Shown here: piece by piece, positions 1-7,246 of the stretch | Numbering within the stretch: position 1 is the first letter of the stretch | Layout: each line of letters begins with the position of its first letter | DNA from: an uncultured Oscillospiraceae bacterium | GTDB taxonomy: Bacteria; Bacillota; Clostridia; Oscillospirales; Acutalibacteraceae | NCBI GenBank assembly: GCA_958366985.1 | Contig: CATXDC010000008.1 | Location: 1 to 64,000, forward strand | Length of the DNA stretch: 64,000 nucleotides | Direction of reading: 5' to 3' | Notes under the pieces: model-generated | Databases searched by the model: none | Told to the model about the DNA's origin: nothing | Seen by the model: the letters and a program-made list of their open reading frames with translations, nothing else | Translations under genes and position numbers: made by a program

Positions 1-13
1 GCGGGCGGTTGTT

Positions 14-37
14 AAGTTCTCGTCATGACGAGAACTT
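14..37. repeat. Perfect 24-bp palindrome upstream of ZIP gene
   Basis: A perfect 12+12 bp palindrome centred on position 25/26 (arms begin AAGTTCTCG). GCGG at 5-8 can also pair with CCGC at 40-43. No T-run follows, so it reads more as an operator or the end of an upstream gene's hairpin than as a simple terminator. The upstream gene lies outside the window, so its role cannot be decided. Confidence 0.5.
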
Positions 38-59
38 TTCCGCTAAAGCATTAATCAAA

Positions 60-86
60 TTGTTAACTAAGGCTAACAATTATAAT
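60..86 (+). promoter_or_regulatory. Probable promoter/operator of the ZIP transporter
   Basis: A TATAAT -10 hexamer lies at 81-86. Just upstream is the inverted repeat TTGTTA (60-65) and TAACAA (74-79). The half-site GGCTAAC (71-77) resembles the right half of DtxR/IdeR-family metal-repressor boxes, which would suit a metal transporter. The -35 candidate TTGTTA gives only a 15-bp spacer, so the promoter is likely regulated or weak. The repressor assignment is inference. Confidence 0.35.
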
Positions 87-111
87 TTTGATTTTACAGG
101 GAGTTTATCAT

Positions 112-906
112 ATGAAACAGGCTTTATTATATGCCGCAATGGGCACTTTCTTCACTTTCACCATGACGGCTCTCGGCTCGTCTGTTGTATTCTTTTTCAG
201 AAAAGAGATAAATCAAAAAATTCAGCGTATTTTCCTTGGCTTTGCCGCAGGTGTTATGACGGCGGCCTCAGTATGGAGTCTGCTTATACCTGCCATTGAA
301 GAAGCTGAAAAAATGGGTAAAATCGGCTGGATTCCCGCTGTGGGAGGTTTCTTTCTGGGAGTATTCTTCCTTATGGCAATGAATGCGCTGCTCCCTCACC
401 TGCATTTAGGTGACGGAAAGGTTGAAGGCTTAAGCTCTTCCCTTAAAAGGACAACCTTGCTGGTTTTAGCGGTAACTTTGCACAATATCCCCGAAGGCAT
501 GGCCGTTGGTCTTGCCTTTGCCCTTGCAGCTCAGCACGGCAGCGATCTTTCCTTCTTTACTTCCGCTATGATTCTCGCTCTCGGTATGGGCATACAGAAT
601 TTTCCCGAAGGCGCCGCAATTTCACTTCCACTGCGCCGTGAAGGCGTTCCGGCAGGAAAGGCCTTCATATACGGCAGTCTTTCAGGACTGGTAGAGCTTA
701 TTTTCGGAGTTTCCGTAGTACTCATTTTCTCATTCATTCAGCCCTTCATGCCCTGGATGCTTGCTTTTGCCGCCGGCGCTATGATGTTTGTGGTTGTAGA
801 GGAACTGATACCGGAAGCACATCTGGGAGAGCACTCAAACTCCGGTACACTTGGAGTTATGGTCGGCTTTGCACTGATGATGGTCCTTGATGTGGCACTG
901 GGATAA
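112..906 (+). CDS. ZIP-family divalent metal (zinc) transporter
   Basis: 264-residue polytopic membrane protein of the ZIP family (ZupT/GufA-like), expected to import Zn2+ or related divalent metals across the cytoplasmic membrane. The family signatures are present: HNIPEG at residues 124-129 and NFPEG at 163-167, the paired metal-binding helices, plus a late EELIPEAH helix. A His-containing loop (PHLHLG near 95-100) lies before the metal helices. The ATG at 112 is preferred over an in-frame TTG at 88 because AGGGAG lies at the right distance upstream. It is transcribed alone and ends at a strong hairpin shared with the convergent GH16 gene. Metal specificity cannot be read from sequence. Confidence 0.93.
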   Translation: MKQALLYAAMGTFFTFTMTALGSSVVFFFRKEINQKIQRIFLGFAAGVMTAASVWSLLIPAIEEAEKMGKIGWIPAVGGFFLGVFFLMAMNALLPHLHLGDGKVEGLSSSLKRTTLLVLAVTLHNIPEGMAVGLAFALAAQHGSDLSFFTSAMILALGMGIQNFPEGAAISLPLRREGVPAGKAFIYGSLSGLVELIFGVSVVLIFSFIQPFMPWMLAFAAGAMMFVVVEELIPEAHLGEHSNSGTLGVMVGFALMMVLDVALG

Positions 907-922
907 AAATATCTAAATTATG

Positions 923-954
923 AAAAACAGGGACGCACAAGCGTCCCTGTTTTT
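923..954. terminator. Bidirectional terminator
   Basis: Perfect 14-bp stem (923-936 with 941-954), 4-nt loop ACAA, A-run on one side and T-run on the other. It sits between the convergent ZIP and GH16 genes and can serve both. Confidence 0.9.
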
Positions 955-975
955 CTGCAATTTTATATGTAATTT

Positions 976-1938
976 TTACTTAACAAAATCTTCGGGAGAT
1001 TTTATATGGTCAAGATAGTTTACGTTTTGATAAACTTTCACCCAGTCTACAAGAAGTTCTCCGCCTTCAAAATCTCCTAACTTCTGACCGTAAGGACCAG
1101 TCTGATTTGGACGTACTTCATTGGTAAGACGCAGATATGCAGGCACCTTGCTGACTCCTCCGAAATCACTTGCCCAGGTTACTTTTCCGTCAATATAAAA
1201 TACGTATTCCTCAGGAGTCCATTTAAGAGCAAAGGTATGATATCCGTCGTAAAGGTCTATTCCGGTATCTCTGATTGTGTCCTGACATCTGTGGTATTTC
1301 GGATCATATCCGTCGTAATGAAGAGCGTGTCCCATTTTTGTTTTATCAGTGCGGAAAAACGATGATTCATAAATATCTATTTCTGTACCATCCTGTCCTT
1401 CAAACCCTATGTTGCCGGTACTGCGGCTCTGAAGCCAGAATGCCGACCACATTCCGCCGGATTGAGGAAGCTTTACTCTTGCTTCAAAATATCCAAAAGC
1501 CTGCTCGAAAAGAGGCGTGCTCTTACCGTCAACAGTTTTCATTGTCTCAATTCCACTGGTAAAATCACCTTCTGACACATTACAGACAGGACATTGGTGA
1601 TTAGTTTCATGAGCCGCTTTTATAACAGCGTTTCCGTCCCTTACGGAAATCATTTCATCGCACCAGTATTCAGTTTTCCTAAGCTTATGAGGAGACGGTG
1701 CAAAAGTTTCCGGTAATGTATCTCCGTCAAAATTTTCTTCTAAAGTTAAATACCAGCCATCGCTGTTAGAGTGCTCTGCATCTTTTCCTGCATCCTCAAG
1801 GTTCGGAGAAGAAATATCATAATTTTCTTTCCACTGGTCACCTTTATCCCTTGTGTATTCTTTTCCACAGGCAGAAAACACAATAGACAATAATGCAATC
1901 GCTGCAGCTGCCATAAACAGCCTTAAAAACATTTTCAT
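976..1938 (-). CDS. Secreted GH16 endo-beta-glucanase lipoprotein
   Basis: Predicted lipoprotein of glycoside hydrolase family 16, which cleaves beta-1,3 or mixed beta-1,3-1,4 glucans (laminarinase/lichenase type). Signal peptide with lipobox FSAC and lipidated Cys24. The catalytic signature E-x-D-x-x-E reads GTEIDIYESS, giving E186 (nucleophile), D188 and E191 (acid/base). The spacer at residues 25-65 is polar. Cysteines in the domain (C93, C116, C119) are unusual for the family. The ATG at 1938 is chosen over an upstream in-frame start at 1971 because AAGGGGAG precedes it. It would release oligosaccharides outside the cell that the GH3 enzyme encoded at 28-30 kb could finish. Confidence 0.9.
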   Translation of the reverse strand: MKMFLRLFMAAAAIALLSIVFSACGKEYTRDKGDQWKENYDISSPNLEDAGKDAEHSNSDGWYLTLEENFDGDTLPETFAPSPHKLRKTEYWCDEMISVRDGNAVIKAAHETNHQCPVCNVSEGDFTSGIETMKTVDGKSTPLFEQAFGYFEARVKLPQSGGMWSAFWLQSRSTGNIGFEGQDGTEIDIYESSFFRTDKTKMGHALHYDGYDPKYHRCQDTIRDTGIDLYDGYHTFALKWTPEEYVFYIDGKVTWASDFGGVSKVPAYLRLTNEVRPNQTGPYGQKLGDFEGGELLVDWVKVYQNVNYLDHIKSPEDFVK

Positions 1939-1974
1939 AAAAAATTTCTCCCCTTTAGTTTGTTTTACCATTTA

Positions 1975-2003
1975 ATTATATACGGTCGCCTTTTTTATTG
2001 CAA
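1975..2003 (-). promoter_or_regulatory. Promoter of the GH16 gene
   Basis: On the minus strand a TTGCAA -35 (1998-2003) and a perfect TATAAT -10 (1975-1980) are separated by 17 bp, about 40 bases before the chosen start codon. Confidence 0.6.
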
Positions 2004-2029
2004 TAAAGAATTAAAATATAATTTTAAAA

Positions 2030-2053
2030 TTTCACCAGTCGTTTTTGGTGAAA
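2030..2053. promoter_or_regulatory. Inverted repeat between divergent GH16 and GTPase genes
   Basis: TTTCACCA (2030-2037) and TGGTGAAA (2046-2053) form an 8-bp perfect inverted repeat with an 8-nt spacer, 13 bases upstream of the GTPase gene's -35 box. It looks like an operator; no T-run supports a terminator. Confidence 0.35.
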
Positions 2054-2066
2054 CCTTACATAATTC

Positions 2067-2095
2067 TTGACAAGCTTTATTGTTTATTGTAGCAT
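2067..2095 (+). promoter_or_regulatory. Promoter abutting the start codon of the Tet-like GTPase
   Basis: Consensus TTGACA (2067-2072), 17-bp spacer, TAGCAT (2090-2095). Transcription would begin about 2101-2103, almost exactly at the ATG at 2103, leaving little or no 5' leader. No Shine-Dalgarno sequence is visible before this ATG. Confidence 0.6.
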
Positions 2096-2102
2096 TATAG
2101 GT

Positions 2103-4007
2103 ATGAAAAAGACAATTGGAATAGTTGCCCACGTTGATGCGGGTAAAACAAGTTTATCAGAACAGATACTCTACCTTGGCGGTGCAATACGCACTGTGGG
2201 ACGGGTGGATAAAAAAAGCTCTTTTCTTGATTTCAACGAAATCGAAAAAGAAAGGGGCATAACGGTATTTTCAGAAAGCGCCGGCTTTACTGTGGGGGAA
2301 AATACATTCTATCTTCTTGACACTCCCGGCCATGCTGACTTTGCAGCGGAAACCGAAAGAGCTATCAAGGCAATAGATTTTGCAATTCTCACCTTAAGCG
2401 CAGTTGAAGGAGTGCAAAGCCACACAGTAACCCTTTGGAATATCTTGAAAAAGAATAAGATCCCTGTATTTGTATTTATAAACAAAACCGACCGTCAGGG
2501 AGCAGATGTGCAAAAAGTTCTCTCCCAGCTTAAAGAGGAATTCGGCGACGGATTTATTTTTTGCGAAAACTTAAGGGATGCTGCGGAAGAAATAGCCTGC
2601 CTTGACGATGAGCTTACAGAGGAATACCTTGAGAACGGATTCAGTGAAGAAAAATTTATCCCAGCCTGCCGAAAACTGATAAATGACAGAAAACTTTTTC
2701 CTGTTTTCAAGGGATGTGCTCTCAGCGGCGACGGTATAAAAGAATTTCTCACATCTTTAGATGAGCTTACAGAAACTGACTATAATCCAAAAGGCGAATT
2801 TTCAGCCTTTATTTGGAAAGTAAGAAGAAATAAAACCGAAAGAACCGTATTTCTGAAAATCCTTTCAGGCACTCTCAAAGCCAAGGACATTATTGACGGC
2901 GAAAAGGTAAACGAAATAAGACTTTATTCGGGAAACAAATCCACTCCTGTGGGGGAAGTTTCTGCGGGAGATGTCTGTGCTGTCAGCGGTCTTTTAAAAG
3001 CGAAAAGCGGATGCTTTATCGGTGAAAACAAAAGGGAGGCTGAATTTTCAGCTATACCCGCTCTTTTTGCAAAAGCGGAGTTTTCCTCAGACAAAGACCC
3101 AGTAAAAATACTTGAATATTTTAAAATCCTGGAGGATGAAGAACCGACTCTCAGCGTAAAATGGAATGAACGCATAAAGGAAATCACTGTAAGGGTTATG
3201 GGCACTGTGGAGCTTGAAGTGCTCAGCGATACCCTCAGCAAAAGGTTCGGAGAAAACATAACCTTCGGCGAACCAAATATAGTATATATGGAAACAATCA
3301 AAGGCCAATCCCACGGAGCGGGACACTACGAGCCTTTAAAGCACTATGCGGAAGTGCATTTTCTTTTGGAAGAAGCTCCCAGGGGCAGCGGAATAACCTT
3401 TGAAAGCAAGGTTTCAACTGATGAACTCTCCCTTAACTGGCAAAGGCTTATTGAAACCCATATTTTTGAAAAGGAGCATGTGGGAGCTTTGACGGGCTTC
3501 CCCATAACAGATATAAAATTCACTCTTACCGCCGGAAGAAGTCATTTAAAGCACACCGAGGGCGGAGATTTCAGAAAAGCCGTATATGCCGCAGTGCGTC
3601 AGGGACTTTTTAAGGCGGAAAGTGTGCTTCTTGAGCCTTGGTACAAATTCAGGATTCAGGTACCAATGGAATTTACAGGCAGGGTACTTTCGGATATAAC
3701 CAAAATGAGCGGAGAATTTTCTCCGCCGGAAACCCATGGGGATAAGACCGTAATAAGCGGAGTTTGTCCCCTTTCGGAAATAATGAATTACTCTAGGGAG
3801 CTTGCCGCCTTCACCTCAGGAAAAGGTGTATTCTTCGGCAGCCTTACGGGTTACAGAGAATGCCACAACAGCGCAGAAGTGATTGAGAAAATCGGATATG
3901 ACAAAGAGCGGGACAAGGAAAATTCCGCAGATTCGGTTTTCTGCTCACACGGCGCAGGATTTCTTGTAAAATGGTACGAGGCGGATGAATATATGCACTG
4001 TAAATAG
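2103..4007 (+). CDS. Tet(M)/Tet(W)-like ribosome-protection GTPase (EF-G paralogue)
   Basis: 634-residue translation-factor GTPase of the ribosomal protection family, a class that removes tetracycline from the ribosome. All G motifs are present: AHVDAGKTS (9-17), ERGIT (50-54), DTPGH (73-77) and NKTD (127-130), followed by EF-G-like domains; length matches Tet(M) (about 640). The sequence departs clearly from Tet(M) in the G domain, so it may be a chromosomal housekeeping relative and not an active resistance gene. An in-frame TTG at 2067 lies inside the -35 box, so it cannot be the start. It is followed after 12 bases by a GH13 gene with a strong RBS, suggesting one operon, an odd partnership. 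Confidence 0.82.
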   Translation: MKKTIGIVAHVDAGKTSLSEQILYLGGAIRTVGRVDKKSSFLDFNEIEKERGITVFSESAGFTVGENTFYLLDTPGHADFAAETERAIKAIDFAILTLSAVEGVQSHTVTLWNILKKNKIPVFVFINKTDRQGADVQKVLSQLKEEFGDGFIFCENLRDAAEEIACLDDELTEEYLENGFSEEKFIPACRKLINDRKLFPVFKGCALSGDGIKEFLTSLDELTETDYNPKGEFSAFIWKVRRNKTERTVFLKILSGTLKAKDIIDGEKVNEIRLYSGNKSTPVGEVSAGDVCAVSGLLKAKSGCFIGENKREAEFSAIPALFAKAEFSSDKDPVKILEYFKILEDEEPTLSVKWNERIKEITVRVMGTVELEVLSDTLSKRFGENITFGEPNIVYMETIKGQSHGAGHYEPLKHYAEVHFLLEEAPRGSGITFESKVSTDELSLNWQRLIETHIFEKEHVGALTGFPITDIKFTLTAGRSHLKHTEGGDFRKAVYAAVRQGLFKAESVLLEPWYKFRIQVPMEFTGRVLSDITKMSGEFSPPETHGDKTVISGVCPLSEIMNYSRELAAFTSGKGVFFGSLTGYRECHNSAEVIEKIGYDKERDKENSADSVFCSHGAGFLVKWYEADEYMHCK

Positions 4008-4019
4008 AGGAGGATTTTA

Positions 4020-5678
4020 ATGGATAACAAATGGTACAAGGATATTTGCGTCTATCAGATATGGCCACGGTCATTCTGCGACGGAAACGGCGACGGCATA
4101 GGCGACCTTGAGGGAGTTTACTCAAAGCTCGATTACATAAAGGATTTGGGCGTTGACTGCATTTGGTTTTCTCCCCTTTACCCCTCACCCAATGCCGATT
4201 TCGGTTACGACATAGCCGACTACAAAAACATTCATCCCGAATACGGCGATCTTGAGCTTTTCAAAAAGGTATTGGACGGCGCACATGAGAGAGGAATCAA
4301 AGTTATAATGGATCTGGTTGTAAACCACACCTCCGACGAGTGCGACTGGTTCCAGAAAAGCCGCAGAAGAATTGAGCCCTACACCGATTATTATATCTGG
4401 AGAAAAGGAAGAGACGGCGGCAAAAAGCCTCCAAACAACTGGCTGAGTATGTTTGAGGGCGGCGCATGGGAATACGATGAAATGAGAGGCGAATATTATC
4501 TTCATGTATTCGCAAAGAAACAGCCTGATTTAAACCATGATAATCCAAAAGTCCGTGAAGAAGTCAAGGAAATCATGAAATTCTGGCTGGATATGGGTGT
4601 TGACGGATTCCGTGAGGACGTCATCACATTCATCTCCAAAAAAGAGGGACTGCCAAACGGTTTCCCCATCCCCTCTGCCTGCGGAATGGAACACTACATA
4701 AACGGTCCTCATATCCACGAGTATTTAAGAGAATACCGTGAAGTTGCAAAGCAGTATGACTGCTTCTGCGTCGGTGAGGCTCCTATGATGACACCCGAAA
4801 CCGCACTTAAATACATCACTGAGAGCGAAAATCAGGAACTTGATCTCATGTTCCACTTCCAGCACATGGAGGCGGACTGCATAATGATGGATTTCATCCA
4901 CGTTCCGTTCAGTCTTACACGCATGAAAAAAGCCTTTACCCGCTGGCAGAATATGTTAAAGGGTAAGGCATGGAATACGTTATATATTGAAAACCACGAT
5001 CATCCGAGAATCATAAGCCGATACGGCAGTGAGGCATACCGCACCGAAAGCGGAAAAATGCTCGCCGCCATGTATATGCTTCAGCAGGGAACGCCATTTA
5101 TATATCAGGGTCAGGAAATCGGTATGACAAACATTTCCCTCCCCGATCTCGATATGTATGAGGATGTTTTTGTAAAGAACAACTACAACGTTTTCAAAAA
5201 GATTTTCGGAAAGAAAAGATGCGAACATCTTGCAAGAATCTCCACAAGAGACAACGCAAGAACACCCGTTCAGTGGACAGGCGGCGAAAACGCAGGCTTT
5301 ACCACAGGAAAGCCATGGTTCTACATTAACCCCAACTACAAAGAGGTAAATGCAGAAAAGGAGCTCAGTGATCCAAATTCACTTCTCAATTTCTACAAAA
5401 AGCTTATCCGTTTCCGCAAGGAAAACGAAATTGTTCTCAAAGGTGATTATAAGGAGTATTACGCAAACAGTAAGAATCTTTATGTTTACGAGAGAACCTA
5501 TAATAATCAGCGTATGCTGGTAATCTGCTCATTTACCGAAAAAGGTGTAGCTTTTGAAGCTCCCAAAGGATACGACCTTTCAAAGGGAATTAAAGTACTG
5601 GGTAACTATGAGTCGGAGCACATCTGCGGCAACGGCTTCAAGACCCGTCCCTATGAGATGAGAGTTTATATGTTTTAA
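4020..5678 (+). CDS. GH13 alpha-glucosidase (oligo-1,6-glucosidase type)
   Basis: 552-residue cytoplasmic GH13 enzyme, probably subfamily 31, which hydrolyses alpha-1,6/alpha-1,4 linkages at non-reducing ends of isomalto- or malto-oligosaccharides. Visible elements: Ca-site-like DGNGDGIGDL (21-30), region I DLVVNH (98-103), region II with nucleophile D200 in DGFRED, region III acid/base E253 in CVGEAP, region IV NHD (325-327), and QPDLN before region II, typical of the subfamily. No signal peptide. RBS GAGGAGG precedes the ATG. Trehalose-6-phosphate hydrolase is an alternative within the same subfamily; no trehalose PTS gene is adjacent. Confidence 0.9.
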   Translation: MDNKWYKDICVYQIWPRSFCDGNGDGIGDLEGVYSKLDYIKDLGVDCIWFSPLYPSPNADFGYDIADYKNIHPEYGDLELFKKVLDGAHERGIKVIMDLVVNHTSDECDWFQKSRRRIEPYTDYYIWRKGRDGGKKPPNNWLSMFEGGAWEYDEMRGEYYLHVFAKKQPDLNHDNPKVREEVKEIMKFWLDMGVDGFREDVITFISKKEGLPNGFPIPSACGMEHYINGPHIHEYLREYREVAKQYDCFCVGEAPMMTPETALKYITESENQELDLMFHFQHMEADCIMMDFIHVPFSLTRMKKAFTRWQNMLKGKAWNTLYIENHDHPRIISRYGSEAYRTESGKMLAAMYMLQQGTPFIYQGQEIGMTNISLPDLDMYEDVFVKNNYNVFKKIFGKKRCEHLARISTRDNARTPVQWTGGENAGFTTGKPWFYINPNYKEVNAEKELSDPNSLLNFYKKLIRFRKENEIVLKGDYKEYYANSKNLYVYERTYNNQRMLVICSFTEKGVAFEAPKGYDLSKGIKVLGNYESEHICGNGFKTRPYEMRVYMF

Positions 5679-5724
5679 GCATAGGCTCTTTATACAAAAA
5701 CACCAAAATTAAAAGAGAGTGCAG

Positions 5725-5775
5725 CCACCTGTATTTGAGGTTATTTTAAACCTTAAACGCAGGTGGTTTGTTTTT
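5725..5775 (+). terminator. Terminator of the GTPase-GH13 operon
   Basis: CCACCTG (5725-5731) pairs with CAGGTGG (5760-5766), with an inner AGGTT/AACCT stem, followed by TTTGTTTTT. Confidence 0.85.
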
Positions 5776-5820
5776 ATTGCCGGTAAAGGAGTATGCAGTT
5801 TATACCCCTAAGCAAATTTT

Positions 5821-5914
5821 GCATAAACACAGGCGAATATAGTTATTTTTACTGCCAGTCCGTGTGCGTTTTGGATGCAGGCTCAGCCTGCGCCTGCAAA
5901 TACTTGACTATATT
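5821..5914 (+). repeat. Scaffold-and-hairpin intergenic repeat, copy 1
   Basis: Copy of the repeat family found at six places in the window. It carries the CCGTGTGCG core near 5860 and the hairpin GCAGGCTCAGCCTGC at 5877-5891. Outer pairs CAGGCG (5830-5835)/CGCCTG (5890-5895) and AATATAGT/ACTATATT enclose it. The promoter of the next gene overlaps its right edge. Confidence 0.7.
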
Positions 5915-5932
5915 TACACTTGAATTTAAAAT
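5904..5932 (+). promoter_or_regulatory. Promoter of the dehydratase-like module
   Basis: TTGACT (5904-5909), 17-bp spacer, TAAAAT (5927-5932), 30 bases before the ATG at 5963. The -35 box lies within the right arm of the neighbouring repeat. Confidence 0.6.
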
Positions 5933-5962
5933 ATATGTAAAAATATATTGGTGCGGTGACGT

Positions 5963-7237
5963 ATGAATAAGATAATTCAGAAATTTGGCGATTACATATA
6001 TAAGAAAGCGGGAGAAAATCCCGATACTGCAAGGAAAATCCTGACCAGTGTATACTCCCTTTCAGGTTTTCAGGCTCATTATTTTCCCTCAAAGGCTCTT
6101 ATGCCCTCACGTCAGTTTATGATGTGGGTTTCCGCTAAATCCATAACTGAGCCTCTCAGAAACCCTCAAAGAGCCGCAATTGTCAGCATCTTCACTCCCT
6201 GTGAAATGCTTCATGCTGCCGGAATAGAACCCATGTTCCCGGAAGGACTTTCCTGCTACCTTGCCGCTTCCGCCAGTGAAAGGTTCTTTGTTGAACTGGC
6301 AGAGAAAAAAGGCGTACCCGAAAGCCTTTGCTCATACCATAAAATACTTATCGGACTTGTGGAATCGGGAGTAATGCCAAAGCCTTTGTTTGTACTTAAC
6401 ACTACCCTTGCCTGCGATGCAAATCAGCTTTCTTTCAGACGTGCTGCGGAATACTTTGACATTCCCCACTATATTATAGATGTCCCATTGACAAGCGATA
6501 AGAAAAGTGCGGAATATGTGGAAAATCAGCTAAAGGAAATTTGGGAAAAAATCAAAAATCTGACCGGTGAAGAGAATCCCGACGAAAAGCTGAAACTTTC
6601 CGTAGAGCGCAGTAAGCGGACAATCGAAAACTATAAAAAATATCTTGAGCTTCGTTCCACCCGATATATAAGCGACGAGATGACCTCGGAAATGCTTTCG
6701 GTTTTCGCAATGCACGTACTTCTCGGCACTGCCGACAGTGAGGAATACACTCGCCGACTTTGTGAAGATACCGCCAAAAAGCCCGAAGGATTCAAAGGTA
6801 AACGTCTTTTGTGGGTTCACTCACTGCCCTATTGGCAGGACTCAATGCGTGAAATCTTTAATTTCAACGAGCGTTGCGAGGTCGTTTCCTGTGACATGAC
6901 CTTTGATTCTCTCGAAACAGGTGATGTAAAAAATCCCTTTGATTTCATGGCAAAAAGGACGGTATCCTGCTCCTTTAACGGAGGCTGGGAACGCCGCTCC
7001 GAGCTTTGCAGAAGCTTTGCCGAAAAAATGCACGCCGACGGAATTATATATTTCTGCCACTGGGGATGCAAACAGACAATGGGTTCCTGCGTTTTGTCAA
7101 AGAGGATGTTTGAAGAGAGCGGAATACCAACTCTTATCCTCGACGGCGACGGTTGCGACACACGAAACATCAGCGACGGACAAATGGTGACAAGAGTCAC
7201 CGCATTTATTGAACAGCTTGAAAACGGCGGAAAGTGA
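5963..7237 (+). CDS. 2-hydroxyacyl-CoA dehydratase-like / double-cubane cluster type iron-sulfur protein
   Basis: 424-residue protein of the HgdB/FldB/BcrB-like D-component family. These proteins bind Fe-S clusters and receive low-potential electrons from an ATP-dependent activase. Recognisable features are PCEMLHAAG (79-87), Cys98, Cys123, Cys151, C365-x3-C369 in FCHWGCK, and the C-terminal DGDGCDTRN stretch. True dehydratases have two such subunits plus a CoA-transferase gene; here there is one free-standing copy and no CoA-transferase, an arrangement closer to double-cubane cluster proteins (YjiM type), whose physiological substrate is unsettled. The activase gene follows after 9 bases, clearly one operon. 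A weak GGTGA-type RBS is seen. Confidence 0.75.
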   Translation: MNKIIQKFGDYIYKKAGENPDTARKILTSVYSLSGFQAHYFPSKALMPSRQFMMWVSAKSITEPLRNPQRAAIVSIFTPCEMLHAAGIEPMFPEGLSCYLAASASERFFVELAEKKGVPESLCSYHKILIGLVESGVMPKPLFVLNTTLACDANQLSFRRAAEYFDIPHYIIDVPLTSDKKSAEYVENQLKEIWEKIKNLTGEENPDEKLKLSVERSKRTIENYKKYLELRSTRYISDEMTSEMLSVFAMHVLLGTADSEEYTRRLCEDTAKKPEGFKGKRLLWVHSLPYWQDSMREIFNFNERCEVVSCDMTFDSLETGDVKNPFDFMAKRTVSCSFNGGWERRSELCRSFAEKMHADGIIYFCHWGCKQTMGSCVLSKRMFEESGIPTLILDGDGCDTRNISDGQMVTRVTAFIEQLENGGK

Positions 7238-7246
7238 GGAAATTTT

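Noticed and set aside
2103..4007. Acquired tetracycline-resistance gene on a mobile element
   Set aside because: No mobile-element genes, repeats or att sites flank it, base composition looks like its neighbours, and its G domain differs clearly from known Tet(M).
5821..5914. Possible CRISPR-like array from scattered hairpin repeats
   Set aside because: Copies are far apart, have no uniform spacers, no cas genes are present, and the variable part is the palindrome itself and not a spacer.
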